From positions 49,107,676 through 49,171,675 of the forward strand of contig CM049311.1 in NCBI GenBank assembly GCA_026874595.1: a stretch of DNA of 64,000 nucleotides, read 5' to 3'. The stretch comes from Sipunculus nudus. Lineage: Eukaryota > Annelida > Sipuncula > Golfingiida > Sipunculidae. The notes below the pieces were generated by a model. It saw only the letters and a program-made list of their open reading frames with translations, was not told where the DNA came from and did not search any database. Of the stretch, positions 1 to 11,930 are shown one piece after another (within the stretch, counting starts at the first letter, position 1; every line of letters starts with the position of its first letter). The translations under genes and the position numbers were made by a program.

Positions 1-564
1 GTGTTCATAAAAAATTAGCTGTTCCCATGTGTGTGTTTATGCATATATGCCTGAAATAACCAAAGAATATTTTGGTACAGACTAATTAATAGTTCTGGGA
101 GGTCTACTGGTACACCTAGAAAGATGCTGAAGTGATCTTTTTTAAGTCACTCACAAAACTAGAAATTGCATTCTAAGGAATGCAAGCCTCTGCCATTAGG
201 GAACTCTGTGGCTCCCAAAACCATATATGTATTTATTTATTCAGCCCAAATTCTCAGGTTCACTCATACTGAAACTGAATCATGTGCTTGATCCACACCC
301 CAGTCTAATATGTTCTTCATAACATGGGCCTATTTCCGTAATGACACAAATTTCATGAGATTCTAATCATGACTGTTGTGAACAAACAAACACAACATGG
401 GGATGAATGAATAATGTATTTTCAATATTCTGGCAGTGCATGTTCACCATTAAACCATGGACACATGTCAAAATAAAGCCAAATAAATCCATTTATTTGG
501 TGATGATGATGCAACCTGCCGTGTACGTGTACAAAACAGTGTATCATTGTTTCATTTTTTGCAG
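1..564 (+). other. Intron upstream of the first visible DGK exon
   Basis: This is the 3' part of an intron whose donor lies left of the window. It ends with a T-rich tract and GCAG acceptor at 551-564. I see no exon, RNA gene or repeat family member in it. The minus ORF of about 60 codons at 422-604 overlaps the exon antisense and is a shadow. Confidence 0.6.
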
Positions 565-648
565 GAAAATGCAGTGAACGGAGAACATATTTGGGTGGAT
601 ACAAACACTTCGGGAGATTATTGCTATGTGGGTGATACTGAATGCACA
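565..648 (+). CDS. Diacylglycerol kinase (zeta/iota, rdgA type) exon: start of first C1 domain
   Basis: This 84-nt, phase 0-0 exon codes 28 residues including GEHIWVDTNTSGDYCYVG. The GEHIW...SGD(F/Y)CYVG signature is characteristic of type IV diacylglycerol kinases, which phosphorylate diacylglycerol to phosphatidic acid and so end DAG signalling. The exon supplies the first three zinc ligands of C1 domain 1: His (residue 8 of the exon), Cys (20) and Cys (27), spaced H-x11-C-x6-C as in the zeta/iota proteins. The acceptor is a T-rich tract plus GCAG; the donor is GTAAGT at 649. It joins in frame to 18238-18312. The family usually has more residues (a DWSE-type segment) before this, so earlier exons are left of the window. 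Confidence 0.9.
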
Positions 649-2456
649 GTAAGTATAAGGTTATATTTTTTTAATTGAAATAGATTTCAAGTCTGTTTTT
701 GTGTTTATAATCTGAGTAGCAGGTCAATGACTGCATGTTCTGTTTTTACTGTTAGATTGGCTGAACTCTTATTGGTCGGCTCATTAATATATTCATGATA
801 AACAAACCCTCACTGCTGCAACATTCCATTCCCATATGAGCAACAATGATATGAGCTGACCAATGGTTTAGCCAGTCTAACATGAGCGGCTTGGGTCTTT
901 TCAACCAAATTGAGTCCTGCTTGCCTGTGACAGCGGATTCAAAATATGCCGCTCTGTCAGCATCAGCTGCTCAATATAGGCAAGTCGACTGTGAATGCCT
1001 TGACCTGATTCTAAATAATAATTTGACCACTATGTCAAGAAAACTTCATCAGGGTTTGAAATGTATTTCATTTCTTTAATTAATCTAGAAGAATTAATTA
1101 ATAACTCTGATGATATGTTGCTTACTATTATACCTTTTACAACAATACCTTTTTCTGAAACCACAGAGACTGCAGTTATTGAGTTCAAACTGAATGACCC
1201 TGGGGAGACTTGTGTAAGCATAGTTGTTTGACTTGTCCTCTGTTGATGCTGTTTGTATACAATACCTGCCTGTTGACTTGCTGCCTGGCTACGGTAGCTC
1301 CAGGTTTTGTCTTCCCCAGCTGAGAACAAGACATTCAATACTTCATTATTTCCATCTAGGAAGACTGCTTGAGGGCACATGAACTTTGATTAGTATGACT
1401 AACTAGGTACTGTCAAAGGGGAAGACACTCAGATATAGAGTATTTAGAATTAGAAATTTTAGAGATCTTCAGAGAATGGATGGTTTTTATCCATAATATC
1501 CATACCTTACTCTCTAGTATGGAGCATAATGGATATTAACGCCAGGCTGTTTCTGGTATATATTTACTATATGCCAATCAAGTTAAAAAATATAACCTGT
1601 TTCTTATTAAAAAAAATTCTATTGCTCTAATTATAATCAGCACGAAACATGATTGACAGACCTAAGAACCCACATGTACATTGATTAATGACAGATTTGT
1701 TCAGGATTGTGTGTGTTTGAAGGTGTTATTTCAAATCATATTATCTGAAACACAAGAATATAACATGTTTAAAATTATCCTATGGTGATAGTCTTGTAAT
1801 TGTGTTTATGGAGAACTTATCCATACTTAAAGAATTTTTGCTTACCAAGTACATGAAAAGTGTAGGTCTCTGTGACTTCAATCCTTGCGCAAATCAAATA
1901 GACAGTCCTATTTGCATTTGAAAAAATTTTTAAAGAAATTATTAACTTTGGTGGTAATCAGGTAATTATATTATATTTATAAATATTGTAAATGTGCATT
2001 AGTGTAACATATGTTTATATACATAAAAATTTAGATCTCTCTGAAGAGGTCATCAAAGCTTAAAGGTGCCCATTCACATCTTTTGAAAAAGGATTTATGT
2101 GAATTCCTCTGTGTATATATTAATGATCTAAAGGTAATTTTGGTTGTGAAAAGTTCTTATAAAGCCTGTGTGAAGGATTTATGGACCTGTTTATCAACAA
2201 CATGTTTGTAAACACAGCAATGTTGACAAATAGAAAAAACATGAAACATAAGGTGGTAGGTTGCATATATGCTGAGGTAGAAAGATCACTTGTTGCAAAA
2301 AGCCATTTGCAAAGCTCTGGCTTATCTGATTTGCTGCCAGATGCCCTTTTTGAATTTGTTTTGATTTCTGGTGGGCCCCCACATATTATAAACACATTGA
2401 TATTAGCAAAACAAGCAGCCTGTGACTGTGGTGAAATCCACGTTTTCTGGCTTATT

Positions 2457-5400
2457 AGCGAACCTGTGAGCTTATGCGATGGTGTGGCGTCGTCCGTCGG
2501 CCGTCATCTGTACGTTAACCCATACTATCTTGAAAACGGCAAGAGATAGCATCACAAAATTTTATGCAAAAAATTAGTCATCTAAAAAACTATATCGGAT
2601 TTTGCTCATTTTTTGGCTAACTGCATTTTCTTAGATTTTATAGGGAAAAAGCTAAAAAAGCTTAAAAAATCTTCTTTTTCAAAACTGTTCAGCCAAATTG
2701 TCCAATATTTCACAGAAATGATTCCTGGAAAAATCTTTCTCAAGTTTGTTCGAATGGTTTAAATTTGGTGATTTTTGGCCGAGTTACAGGAAGTTGAACT
2801 TAGTCATCTGTCCATAAAAGCATACTAAAATTACAGTCTCAGAAAAGGCTGGAGCTATCATCACCAAATTTTATGCCAATGTTGTTCACATGAGACATAT
2901 ATGAAATTGAGGTATTGGTGGCGCCACCTGCATTGGCCTTTTTTGTACGGGGGTCATCAGTGCCCGTATCATACTGATGGCTACAAAAAACTTCTTCTCT
3001 GAAACCATATGGCCAAATAGTTTAATATCGCACAGAAATGATCCTAGGGTAGTGCTTTCTGAAATTTGTTCAAATGGTCCAAGTTCAGTGACTTTTGGCT
3101 GAGTTATGGGACGCTGAATTTAGTCATATGCTGTAACAGCCCATTTTAGCTCAAGAATGTTTTTAAAAGCTTGTAAAAAATGTAGATTTATGATTTTTAG
3201 ATATTCCTCATGCCAGGCAATGTTTACAATCACAGCTATACAGCTCTCTGTGGGTATATAAAGACGGCTGTACATGGATTATAAATAATTGGTATCCATA
3301 GTCAAATTAATTCAAGATTTTGCCATCAGTGAGATGTATCTGTATTACAATTTTGCATTCAATATGCATCTGTTTTAATTTTTAGTGAACCTGTGAACTA
3401 ATGCGATGGTGTGGCGGCATTTGTCTTCTGCAGCTAGCATCATGAAATTTAATGAAAAAAATTAGCCATCTGAAAATTTTTAAAATTTTATAGAGAAAAA
3501 GCTAAAAAAAACCTTTAAAAGTCTTCTCCTCCGAAACACTCAAGCCAAATTGTTCAATATTTCACATAAATAATCTTTTATACCATCTCCCTCAATTTTG
3601 TTCAGTAAGTTGAACTTAGTCATCTGTCCAAAAAAGCATACTAAAATGACAGTCTCAGAAACAGCCAGAGCTATCATCACCAAATTTTTTGCCAGTGTTG
3701 GTCACATGAGTCATATATGAAATTCAGGTATTGGTGGCACCACCTGAATTGACCTATTTTTGTACGGGGATCATTGGTAATCCATAATTTCTCAGGAATA
3801 GCAGGAGCTACCATTACCAGATTTTATGCAATAATCTGTCACATATCAAATTTTGTGGGATTCAGCTTATTTTTTTTGCTATCTGCATTTACTTAGATTT
3901 TATAAGGAAAAAGCTGACAATATTTTAAAAGTCGTCTTCTTGTAGACGGTCCAGCCAAATTGTTAAATATTTTACATAAATGATCCCAGAGGCAAGCCCT
4001 CTCAAGTTTGTTCAAATGGTTTGCATATGATGAATTTTAGTGGAGTTACACAAATTTGAACAGTCATTCGGCCAAGTAAGCATACTGACATAGTACTCTC
4101 AGAAATGACAGAAGCCAGCATTACCAGGTATTGTGCAAATGTTGGTCACATGACTCATATTTGAAGTTGTAGATTTAGTGGTGCCACATACATTGACCTG
4201 TTTTTTTATGGGCAAAAAAACTCATAATTTTAGCCTCTTTCAGCTTAATGATGAAACTGTCAAGTTGAATTGTTCAATTTTTTGAAAGAATTATCCTAGG
4301 ACATGGTTCTTTCAATCATATCAGAATATACTGAGTTTTTTTTTACTTTGGTTGAGTTGTGAAAAGCTAAAGTTGGTCTTATGGCCATTATTATGTCTTT
4401 TTCAAACTGAGGACTGCAATAATGTTCTTCTACCAAATTATTATTTCAATTATATCTTCTGTATCATTGCACAAAAATTATTCTTAGGTGGCCTTTGTTC
4501 AAGTTTACTAGAATGATTTTTGGCAGAACTATTGGACCTTTAACAATGAAATTACTGCATCTTTTATTATTCTAGATATTTTGATAAAAAGTTTATGAAT
4601 ATGTCGGCTTGAAAAAAGAAATTTTAACCAAAGTCTTTCAGTATGTGTAAACAGATATACCAACAGGCCAAGATTGAATCTGTATCTTTAAATAGGATGA
4701 GAAACTGCCAACTGTTTCAGATTTGGGAACAGATCAAGAGTTCATTCAGTGCAGCCAGATATAGGTCAAGAGTTCAATCAGTGCAGCCAAGCACAAGGCA
4801 TGTGATCACCTCATGGGTGACATGTAAACACCTCATGGGCACCATGTGATCACTTCATGGGTGTCAAGCCCCTCAGGGCAGGGCCCCTGCATGAGCTTAT
4901 GCAATGGTGTGGCTACTATTTTAGATTTGGCAACAGGCTAGAGGTCAGTCTGGATCTATTTATAGCTTTGGCAGACTGCCAACTGTATCAGATTAGGCAA
5001 CAGGTCAAGTGTTCACTCAGTGCAGCCAGGTATGGGTCAGGAGTTTACTCAGTGCAGTAGCTGCATTCTATTTATAGCTTTGGCAGACTGCCAACTGTGT
5101 CAGATTATGCAACAGGTCAAGAGTTCACTTAGTGCAGCCAGGTACAGGTCAAAAGTTCACTCAGTCTAGCCAGGTGCAGGTCATGAGTTCACTCAGTGCA
5201 GAAGTCTGAGCAAGCAATTTGTCACAGTTCACTCGGGGCAACAGCCTTTCTCACCTAAGCCTGGTCAGCCCCATGCATCAGACTCAAGGTAAGTTTGATG
5301 TATTGGCCTAATATTTTGACCTGTCTATGTGTCTTTGATGGCTTTCTCACTCACAAGACAGGTGTCGCCACCTACCATGACTTTTGCACACGTTTTTCTC

Positions 5401-5675
5401 AGGAGGGGTTTGATATATCATTCTGAAATTGGGCTTATGTATATATCTCTGATAGCTTTGTTGTATACAAGACTGGTGGTGCCAGCTACAATCTTTTTAG
5501 TGTTGTGTGCACCTATGCCAGAATTTCAGCAGTGATGTTTGTGTAATTGTTTCTTATTCAAAATGTTTAGTACTTGCATAGTTCATATACATGAAAAGTA
5601 ATGGTCCAGCATTGAAGCATTATACCTGGTGTATTTCCCAATGCACAGGTTCGCATTAGGCCTGTAGGCCTTGTT
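2457..5675 (+). mobile_element. Repeat family B copy 1: Helentron/HINE-like non-autonomous element
   Basis: The copy starts AGCGAACCTGTGAGCTTATG after TT and is followed by a GTCGTCCGTCGG tract. The first 11 bases GCGAACCTGTG (2458-2468) return exactly inverted as CACAGGTTCGC at 5644-5654. Then comes a hairpin AGGCC-TGTA-GGCCT (5659-5672) and TTGTT. A second B-type start (TTAGTGAACCTGTGAACTAATGCGATGG) lies near 3385, so the 5' module is duplicated. From 4640 to 5215 there are degenerate tandem units containing AGTTCACTCAGTGCAGCCAG. No ORF encodes a transposition protein. By structure it is a non-autonomous rolling-circle-type element; that class is an inference. Confidence 0.75.
4640..5215 (+). 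repeat. Tandem degenerate units inside family B copy 1
   Basis: The phrases GGTCAAGAGTTCACTCAGTG and GCCAACTGTNTCAGATT recur several times, in units of roughly 35 bp and of a longer order near 150 bp. A GTCAAGAGGTCACTCAGTAC version occurs once in B copies 2 and 3, so copy 1 has amplified this module. The two 67-68 codon ORFs here are translations of the repeat. Confidence 0.65.
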
Positions 5676-8151
5676 TTTATAAAAGCTCCAAGGGATTACC
5701 TTTAGTTTATAAAAGCCAGATAGGTAATTTGGACCCTTTGAAATTTGGGCACTATGGCCTAATTCTGTTCCCAACATATTTTATCAATCAACTGACCTAA
5801 ACACCACAGCCCTTATTCTCTGTCCCTTTGACCTAATTATGTTAATTAGCCCAAAAATGCTCCTACTCTACTACTTTCCATGTCTATGGTTGCAAGAGCT
5901 GTTTATAGGACAACAGTGACATAACAAAGGTTTGTCACACATGATGTCACACTGACTGACGTAAGCTGGAAATACTTTTATCAGTGATGAATATATCACA
6001 ATCATTTTAAAGTGTTTTGCACTTGTCATGTGACTGACTGTTTACATTGCCAGCAGTAACTTGATTGGATGCTTGCAACTGCTCTCTTGTTATTTACTCA
6101 TTGAATGAATATGCAATTAAGGTCACATAGAGTTCATGGTTAGGTCAATTCTGTGGTGTCTGACCATGGTTTGATTATAAACAAGGATTATTACATTAAT
6201 CTGTTTCAAAGGAGTTGCTGATCCTATTTCTGTAAATACTGTTTGAAATATTAATTTAAAGTATAGCCTGCATATCATGATGATAAACGCTCTAAGGATT
6301 GCATGAAAAATCTTAGCTTGAAATGATTGGATCATGGTTCCTCTAAATGTGACAAGTAGCCATGGTAATTAATGACCGACACATTTCCTTGGAGCCAATG
6401 CAGTATGTGACACATCATTTATGAAAATGACATTTCGTTGTCCACTTCCCTATTAAAGAAATTATTTAACACATACTTGTTTACTAAATGGGACAGACCA
6501 TGTAATTAAAAAACCACTTTAGAAAGTTAATCCCTCGTCCTGTTAAGCTTAATACATCAAATGATGTTCATTATTTCAAACTCTTCCTGGCTTTGAAATG
6601 TGGCTTACAATATGGTTTCATCTTACATAGAAATTAACGAAAATAAGAAGACACAGCATAAGATGTTATTCTGATATTTTTTTGTGAAGTATTTCTAAAA
6701 AAGATACTTTTTTTCATGATCAGATCAGGATTTGGATCTTGGAAATGCTTTTATAGACATATTTTCCCTTCTTTTTGTCTTTTAAGCTCTTTTATTATCC
6801 ATTAATAAAGTAAAGGGAACACCAAAGCAAGTAAATGGGCATAAAACTGGCTTTTAAAGCTTTGGTTTCTTCATATTGGTAAATGACATGTTTTTTTATA
6901 TTCATTCACTGGAGAAAACACACAGTCTGCAGTATATATACTATCGCCGTGTAGATTTTTGTTCATCCTGATGCTGTTTTGTATGTGGTTAAATTGAATC
7001 CACAAGAACTCTGTAGCAGTTTACATGTTTATTATAATAACTTGTATCTGACTACTGACTGTCTGGTTTAGTAACCAGTACACATATATATACATGTTCA
7101 ACATTCATAATTGACATTAACATTTCTATAGTAGATCATACAAGGCATATATTACATAACACATACACATTAATACTAGTTGTAGACATCTCAGTTCTTT
7201 ATCTATCAAAGCCAAATGGTGAATACACAATCTAATTAATGCCAGACAGTTTGTTAATCAATTCACCTTTCCTGGCACCTTGAGAGTTAGACACATACTA
7301 ATTAACTCTTATCCTGATGTTACATGAACCTTGTGCACTGGACTATGAAACACTGGCATTCCAAATTATAAACCTAATTGTAATTTATCCGCTAGTGATA
7401 ATACGTTTACATAGAGGTCACATTTCTTCATGCAGATCTTTCAGTGTGCAGCTGTGCATGCACACAGTATTTTATCTCGGCTCAGCATGTTTTTTATTCA
7501 ACAGATCTTATGACAAATATATATAATTGTTACTACCATTAAATGCCATAACATGAATCAATGGATAAAAAATAATTTTATGCCAAGAACAAGACACCAC
7601 TGATACCTAGGTTGAGTTTGCCTTTAATGGGGGCTTTTATGATGTTAAGAATAGAGAGAAAATGATTTTCAGTTGTTGATCAATATGACTGAAGGCAGAA
7701 ACTAAATTGGTGACAAGAAAGAAAGCAGGATAATGGCTTTGTGTGTTTGTAAATTCAACTGATAGGAAGAAACCCACGTGTCTGCCATGGGGAATCATGC
7801 AGAGGGATACAGTTACCATTGGCATGACTTGAAGGAAACCTCAGCTTTGTGGGGTTGAAACATCCAGCAGTTGCCATGGTTCCAGGGGTCACATTTGTAA
7901 ATTTATATGCAAAACCACAATGGACAAACAAAGGATACGATGACAGAAAGACTGACTCTGCTTGTTTGACCTGTCTGTATTGTATCACTGTGCTTCTTGA
8001 AGGATTTATTGACTGTATTCTTTCTTCTGCTTCTGTTCATACAAAGGATCTCTCATCTCATCTTTGCAAACCTGAAAGAAGTTTGTCTGCATTCCCAGTT
8101 TCAATTGTGTAACATATTATTTTTAAGTTAAGTGAATATATAACAGTTTTT
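5676..8151. other. Intron stretch with no recognised feature
   Basis: This is AT-rich sequence without recognised repeats, exons or RNA genes. Several 60-87 codon ORFs occur on both strands around 7640-8112, but they overlap one another, have no plausible splice context, and resemble no protein I know. Confidence 0.5.
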
Positions 8152-9024
8152 AGCTCACATGACTTACAGCAAACTGAGCTTTTGTCATGACCGTCCTTTG
8201 TCAGTCGTCCAGCCTTATGTCTGTTAATAGGACACGTTTTGAATTAGACCTTTGAATCCAAATTGTGACACAGAGTTCAATGTCCTTAAGTTCCCCTACC
8301 AAACCTGAAACTGGGTCACTGCTACTTTGTTCCTTCAAGTTAGGAAAAACCTGTTTTCCTGTAAAAACTTACTGTTACACTTTAAATCTGCCCACTATGA
8401 AAAAACTGCTGTTGTTAATCTATTCATATTTAATATAACAATTCCTGCATATATTTGATGTGTACACGCCAGAAATTAGGTCAGTATTGGGAAAAACTTG
8501 AAAGTTATGGGGCCATACATAATGCACTTTGTCAAAAATCAGGATATCTATTTACTCACTTGATAAATAAACTGTTCAGCTTGAAAGCTTAAGTATTTCA
8601 AGCATATATCTGCATTCAGCTTAGTTCTAATTGTATACCAGAAATAAGATCAATTTTGTGTAAATTTACTAAGTTATTTGCATACCTGCAATTATAACAT
8701 CATGACCTTAAATTTTGCCCAAGTTTCGACTAAGGCACATTTTTTCTGGTATGTAAATTCACTTTTATTTTCACATGATGGACAGATAAGATTTTAAGCT
8801 AATAAAATCGTAAATTTGAAAGGAAATGGTGAAAAAGGGTAGCTTTTATTCATGTCTACTGTATGAGGTGCAGCCCTAACCTATGTGATGAACTATAACT
8901 GCTTCACTCCAGGCATTTCCCTTAACTCAGCCTAGCTGGGCTCTCCTTTGGCCCCCCCCCCCCAACTGCCACCCCCACTGGACAGGATGAATAAACTAGA
9001 TGAATGATATAATGTCCATTTATT
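8152..9024 (+). mobile_element. Family A copy, 3'-truncated at family B copy 2
   Basis: It starts AGCTCACATGACTTACAGCA after TTTT, a diverged A-type start with inverted arms AGCTCA and TGAGCT. The GTCGTCC tract is short. The body aligns with the first 0.9 kb of the copy at 18986, including a poly-C tract (8950-8962) and the phrase ATAAACTAGATGAATG just before the break. It ends where family B begins at 9025; I cannot find its 3' terminus on the other side of that B copy. Confidence 0.65.
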
Positions 9025-9840
9025 AGCGAACCTGTGAGCTTATGCGATGGTGGGGCGTCGTCCGTCATGTGTCGTGCGTTGTACGTCGTGGGTCGTCTGT
9101 ACGTTAACCATAGCTATCTCAAAAACGGCAGGAGCTAGCATCACCAAATTTTTTGCAAGTATTCAGTCATCCAAAAAACTATATCGGATTTTGTTTATTT
9201 TTTTTCTAACTGCATTTTCTTAGATTTTATAGGGAAAAAGCTAAAAAAAACTTTAAAAATCTTCTTCTCTGAAACTGTCCAGCCAAATTATCCAATATTA
9301 CACAGAAATGGTCCCTGGAACAATCTTTCTCAAGTTTGTTCGAATGGTTCCAGTTCAGAGATTTTTTGGCTGAGTTACAGGAGGTTGAACTTTGTTAACT
9401 GTGCAAAAAAGCATATTAAAATTTAAATCTCAGAAACGGCTGGAGCTATCATCACAAAATTTTATGCCAATGTTGGTCACATGAGTCATATCTGAAATTG
9501 AGGTGTTGGTGGTGCCACCTACATTGATCTGTTTTTTACAAGCAAAAATGTAAGTTTAGACTCTTCTAGCTTATACACTGTTTTCTTTAAGAAACTGTTA
9601 AGCTGATTGGTTTAAACTTTACAAGAATTATTCTATGGTAGGGGTTCTGCCAGTTTTATAAGAATAGATTGGGTAAATGCATCTTTATAAACAGTGTATA
9701 GCCAATTGAAAAAGAATTTTCTGTGTTTGTAAAAACGATTTGATAACATGCTGGGTTTCAGCAGCCAAGTCAAGAGGTCACTCAGTACAACTAGGTGGGG
9801 TCCAGACATCACCATGGCAACTGACCTGGCTCTGTCTGGT

Positions 9841-9905
9841 GTCTAGACAATGTGTCTAAACGTCTAGACACAGCGACTAGACATCTTGACACATCCTCTA
9901 GATGC
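9841..9905. promoter_or_regulatory. Cluster of GTCTAGAC palindromes inside family B copy 2
   Basis: Two exact GTCTAGAC palindromes (9841-9848, 9862-9869) and two near matches lie within 65 bp. GTCTAGAC is the known palindromic Smad-binding element. Family B copy 3 has the corresponding cluster at 49899-49940. Binding is not shown by sequence; the cluster could be purely structural. Confidence 0.4.
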
Positions 9906-10280
9906 AGAATGCCCAGATTAGAATTATTGGAACTATATATTTCAACTGTTTGAAAAAACTTGGTTTGCATTTTTAATGAATCTGTGTGCTTATGCAATGG
10001 TGTGGCGTCGTCCGTTGTGTGTCATAGCTATCTCAAAAAAGGGCAGGAGCTAGCATCACCAAATTTTTTGAAAAAAAAATTGTCATCTTAAAAATTCTAT
10101 TGGATTTTGCTTATTTCTCGGCTAACTGCATTTTCTTAGATTTTATGGGGAAGAAGCTAAAAAACATTAAAAAATGTTCTTCTCCAAAACCATGCTGCCA
10201 GATTTTCCATTCATCTGTTCCAATAATCCTTCCAGGTAAAAAGAACATATCCAAAATATCCTGACTAATACATCCTCGTT

Positions 10281-11697
10281 GTATCTGCCAAAACAGAGTT
10301 TTGTGGATACTATGTTTTCAGTCAGACGCCGCTGCCGCTGCTTAGGTTTCTGAGGAACTTCTCCGTAAACACTGGGCAGAATTTTTTTTAATTCGGTATT
10401 ATGATTGGGTCACATGTGAACTGCTGCGTCTTCATTTTTGCTTGACCTCTGTACTTTCCTCTCTGCCCAGCATCTATTTGTGCGTCTGTCTCAACACATA
10501 AACCCACATATCTCAGGAACCGTTTGACCAATCAGGCTAATAATGTAGCCCTTGGAGAGCTGTATAACATACACTAAAAATTGTGGCGCCACCTGCAACC
10601 AGTTTTGCACAGCGTCCATCTGTTCATCTGCCTTGGGATAAAATCACTCATATCTTGGCAGTGGTTGGACTTATCCACCTGAAATTTTGCAGGTTTATAC
10701 ATCCTAGACAGCTTTCTTGATTTTATGACAGGTGGCGCCACCTTCATTGACATTTATGCTGCAGACATCCAAGCTCATATCTTGCATGTGTATATATCTC
10801 ACAAAGCTCTTTTTCATACGCAAAACTAGTGGTGCCACCTGCAACCATTTTTGCACAGAGTCCGTCTGTTTGTCTGCCGTGGGATAAAATCACTCGTATC
10901 TCGGCAGTGGTTTGACATATCTGCCTAAAATTTTGCAGGTTTATACATCCTGGACAGCTTTCTTGATTTTACGACAGGTGGCGCCACCTGCAGTCATGTT
11001 TATGCTGGAGACATCCAAGCTCATATCTCGGGAAACATTTGACCGATTGGGCCAAAATTTTGCATGTGTATAGATCTCACATAGCTCTTTATCATATACA
11101 AACTGGTGCCGCCACCTGCAACCAATTTTGCACAGGGTCCATCTGTTCATCTGCCTTGGGATAAAACACTCATATCTCGGCAGTGGTTTGACTTATCCAC
11201 CTGATATTTGCAGGTTTATTCATCCTAGACAGCTTTCTTGGTGTCGCCACCTTCATTCAAGTTTACACTGCAGACATCCAAGCTCATATCTCGGGACTGG
11301 TTTAATTGACATATCCCCCTGAAATTTTGCAGATGTATAGAAATCATACAGCTTTTAATTATATACAAAATTGGTGGCGCCACCTGCCACCATTTTTGCA
11401 CAGCTTCCTTCTGTTTGTCGGCTGTGGGATCAAATCACTCATATATAAGTAGTGGTTTGACTTATCTGCCAAAAATTTTGCATATATATATATATACCTT
11501 GGACAGCTTTCTGGATTTTGTGGTAGATGGTGCAACCTAAGAACACATTTCAGCTGCAGACATTCATGCTAATATGCAACACATCTCACTCTATTTCCCC
11601 TTGCCACTCAATCCATGCCTCACTTCACCCGTCCCACTCTGATTTCAGCGGATATATGTAGTCGCTTGTCAACTACCCATATTCTAGTTTTAAAATG
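10281..11697 (+). mobile_element. Repeat family C copy 1, nested in family B copy 2
   Basis: The 5' palindrome (10281-10310) has arms GTATCTGCCAAAAC and AGTTTTGTGGATAC. The body has five modules of about 125-250 bp. Each reads roughly 'catctgttcatctgcc - ctcatatctcggcagtgg - ttttgcaggt - tggcgccacctgc'. The subterminal GCGGATA near 11648 is inverted relative to the 5' end. A hairpin follows and the copy ends at ATTCTAG (11691-11697) then TTT. Perfect GGTGGCGCCACC boxes lie at 10731, 10977 and 11373. There is no coding capacity; the ORFs at 10941-11322 are repeat translations. Confidence 0.75.
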
Positions 11698-11930
11698 TCC
11701 TAGTCCGAAACTTGCAGGTCCAAAACATCCATTTTGCTGAAATCATAATACTAAGGTAGATATGCAGGACATAAGAGGATCAATATGAAATTTTAAAAAT
11801 AATCCTCCATTCCTACTCTCAAACTTTGCACAGGTTTGCATTAGGCCTGTAGGCTTTGTTAAAATTTGTTAATAAAAAAAAAGTGAAAATATTTTATGCA
11901 AAAATGGATATGCTCCAAATTACTATTTTT

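Larger units (their letters stand above)
9025..11860 (+). mobile_element. Repeat family B copy 2, interrupted by a nested family C element
   Basis: The 5' end AGCGAACCTGTG follows TTATT. The 3' end reads CACAGGTTTGC, then the hairpin TTAGGCCTGTAGGC and TTTGTT (11829-11860), one base off the copy 1 inverted repeat. As in copy 1, a second B-type start appears after about 950 bp (near 9978). That second start continues only about 230 bp before diverged sequence and then a complete family C element at 10281-11697. The part after C resumes up to the B hairpin. Confidence 0.75.

Noticed and set aside
1030-1380. Minus ORF of 116 codons with protein-like composition
   Set aside because: No recognisable domain and no promoter or splice evidence. 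It lies antisense in intron 1.
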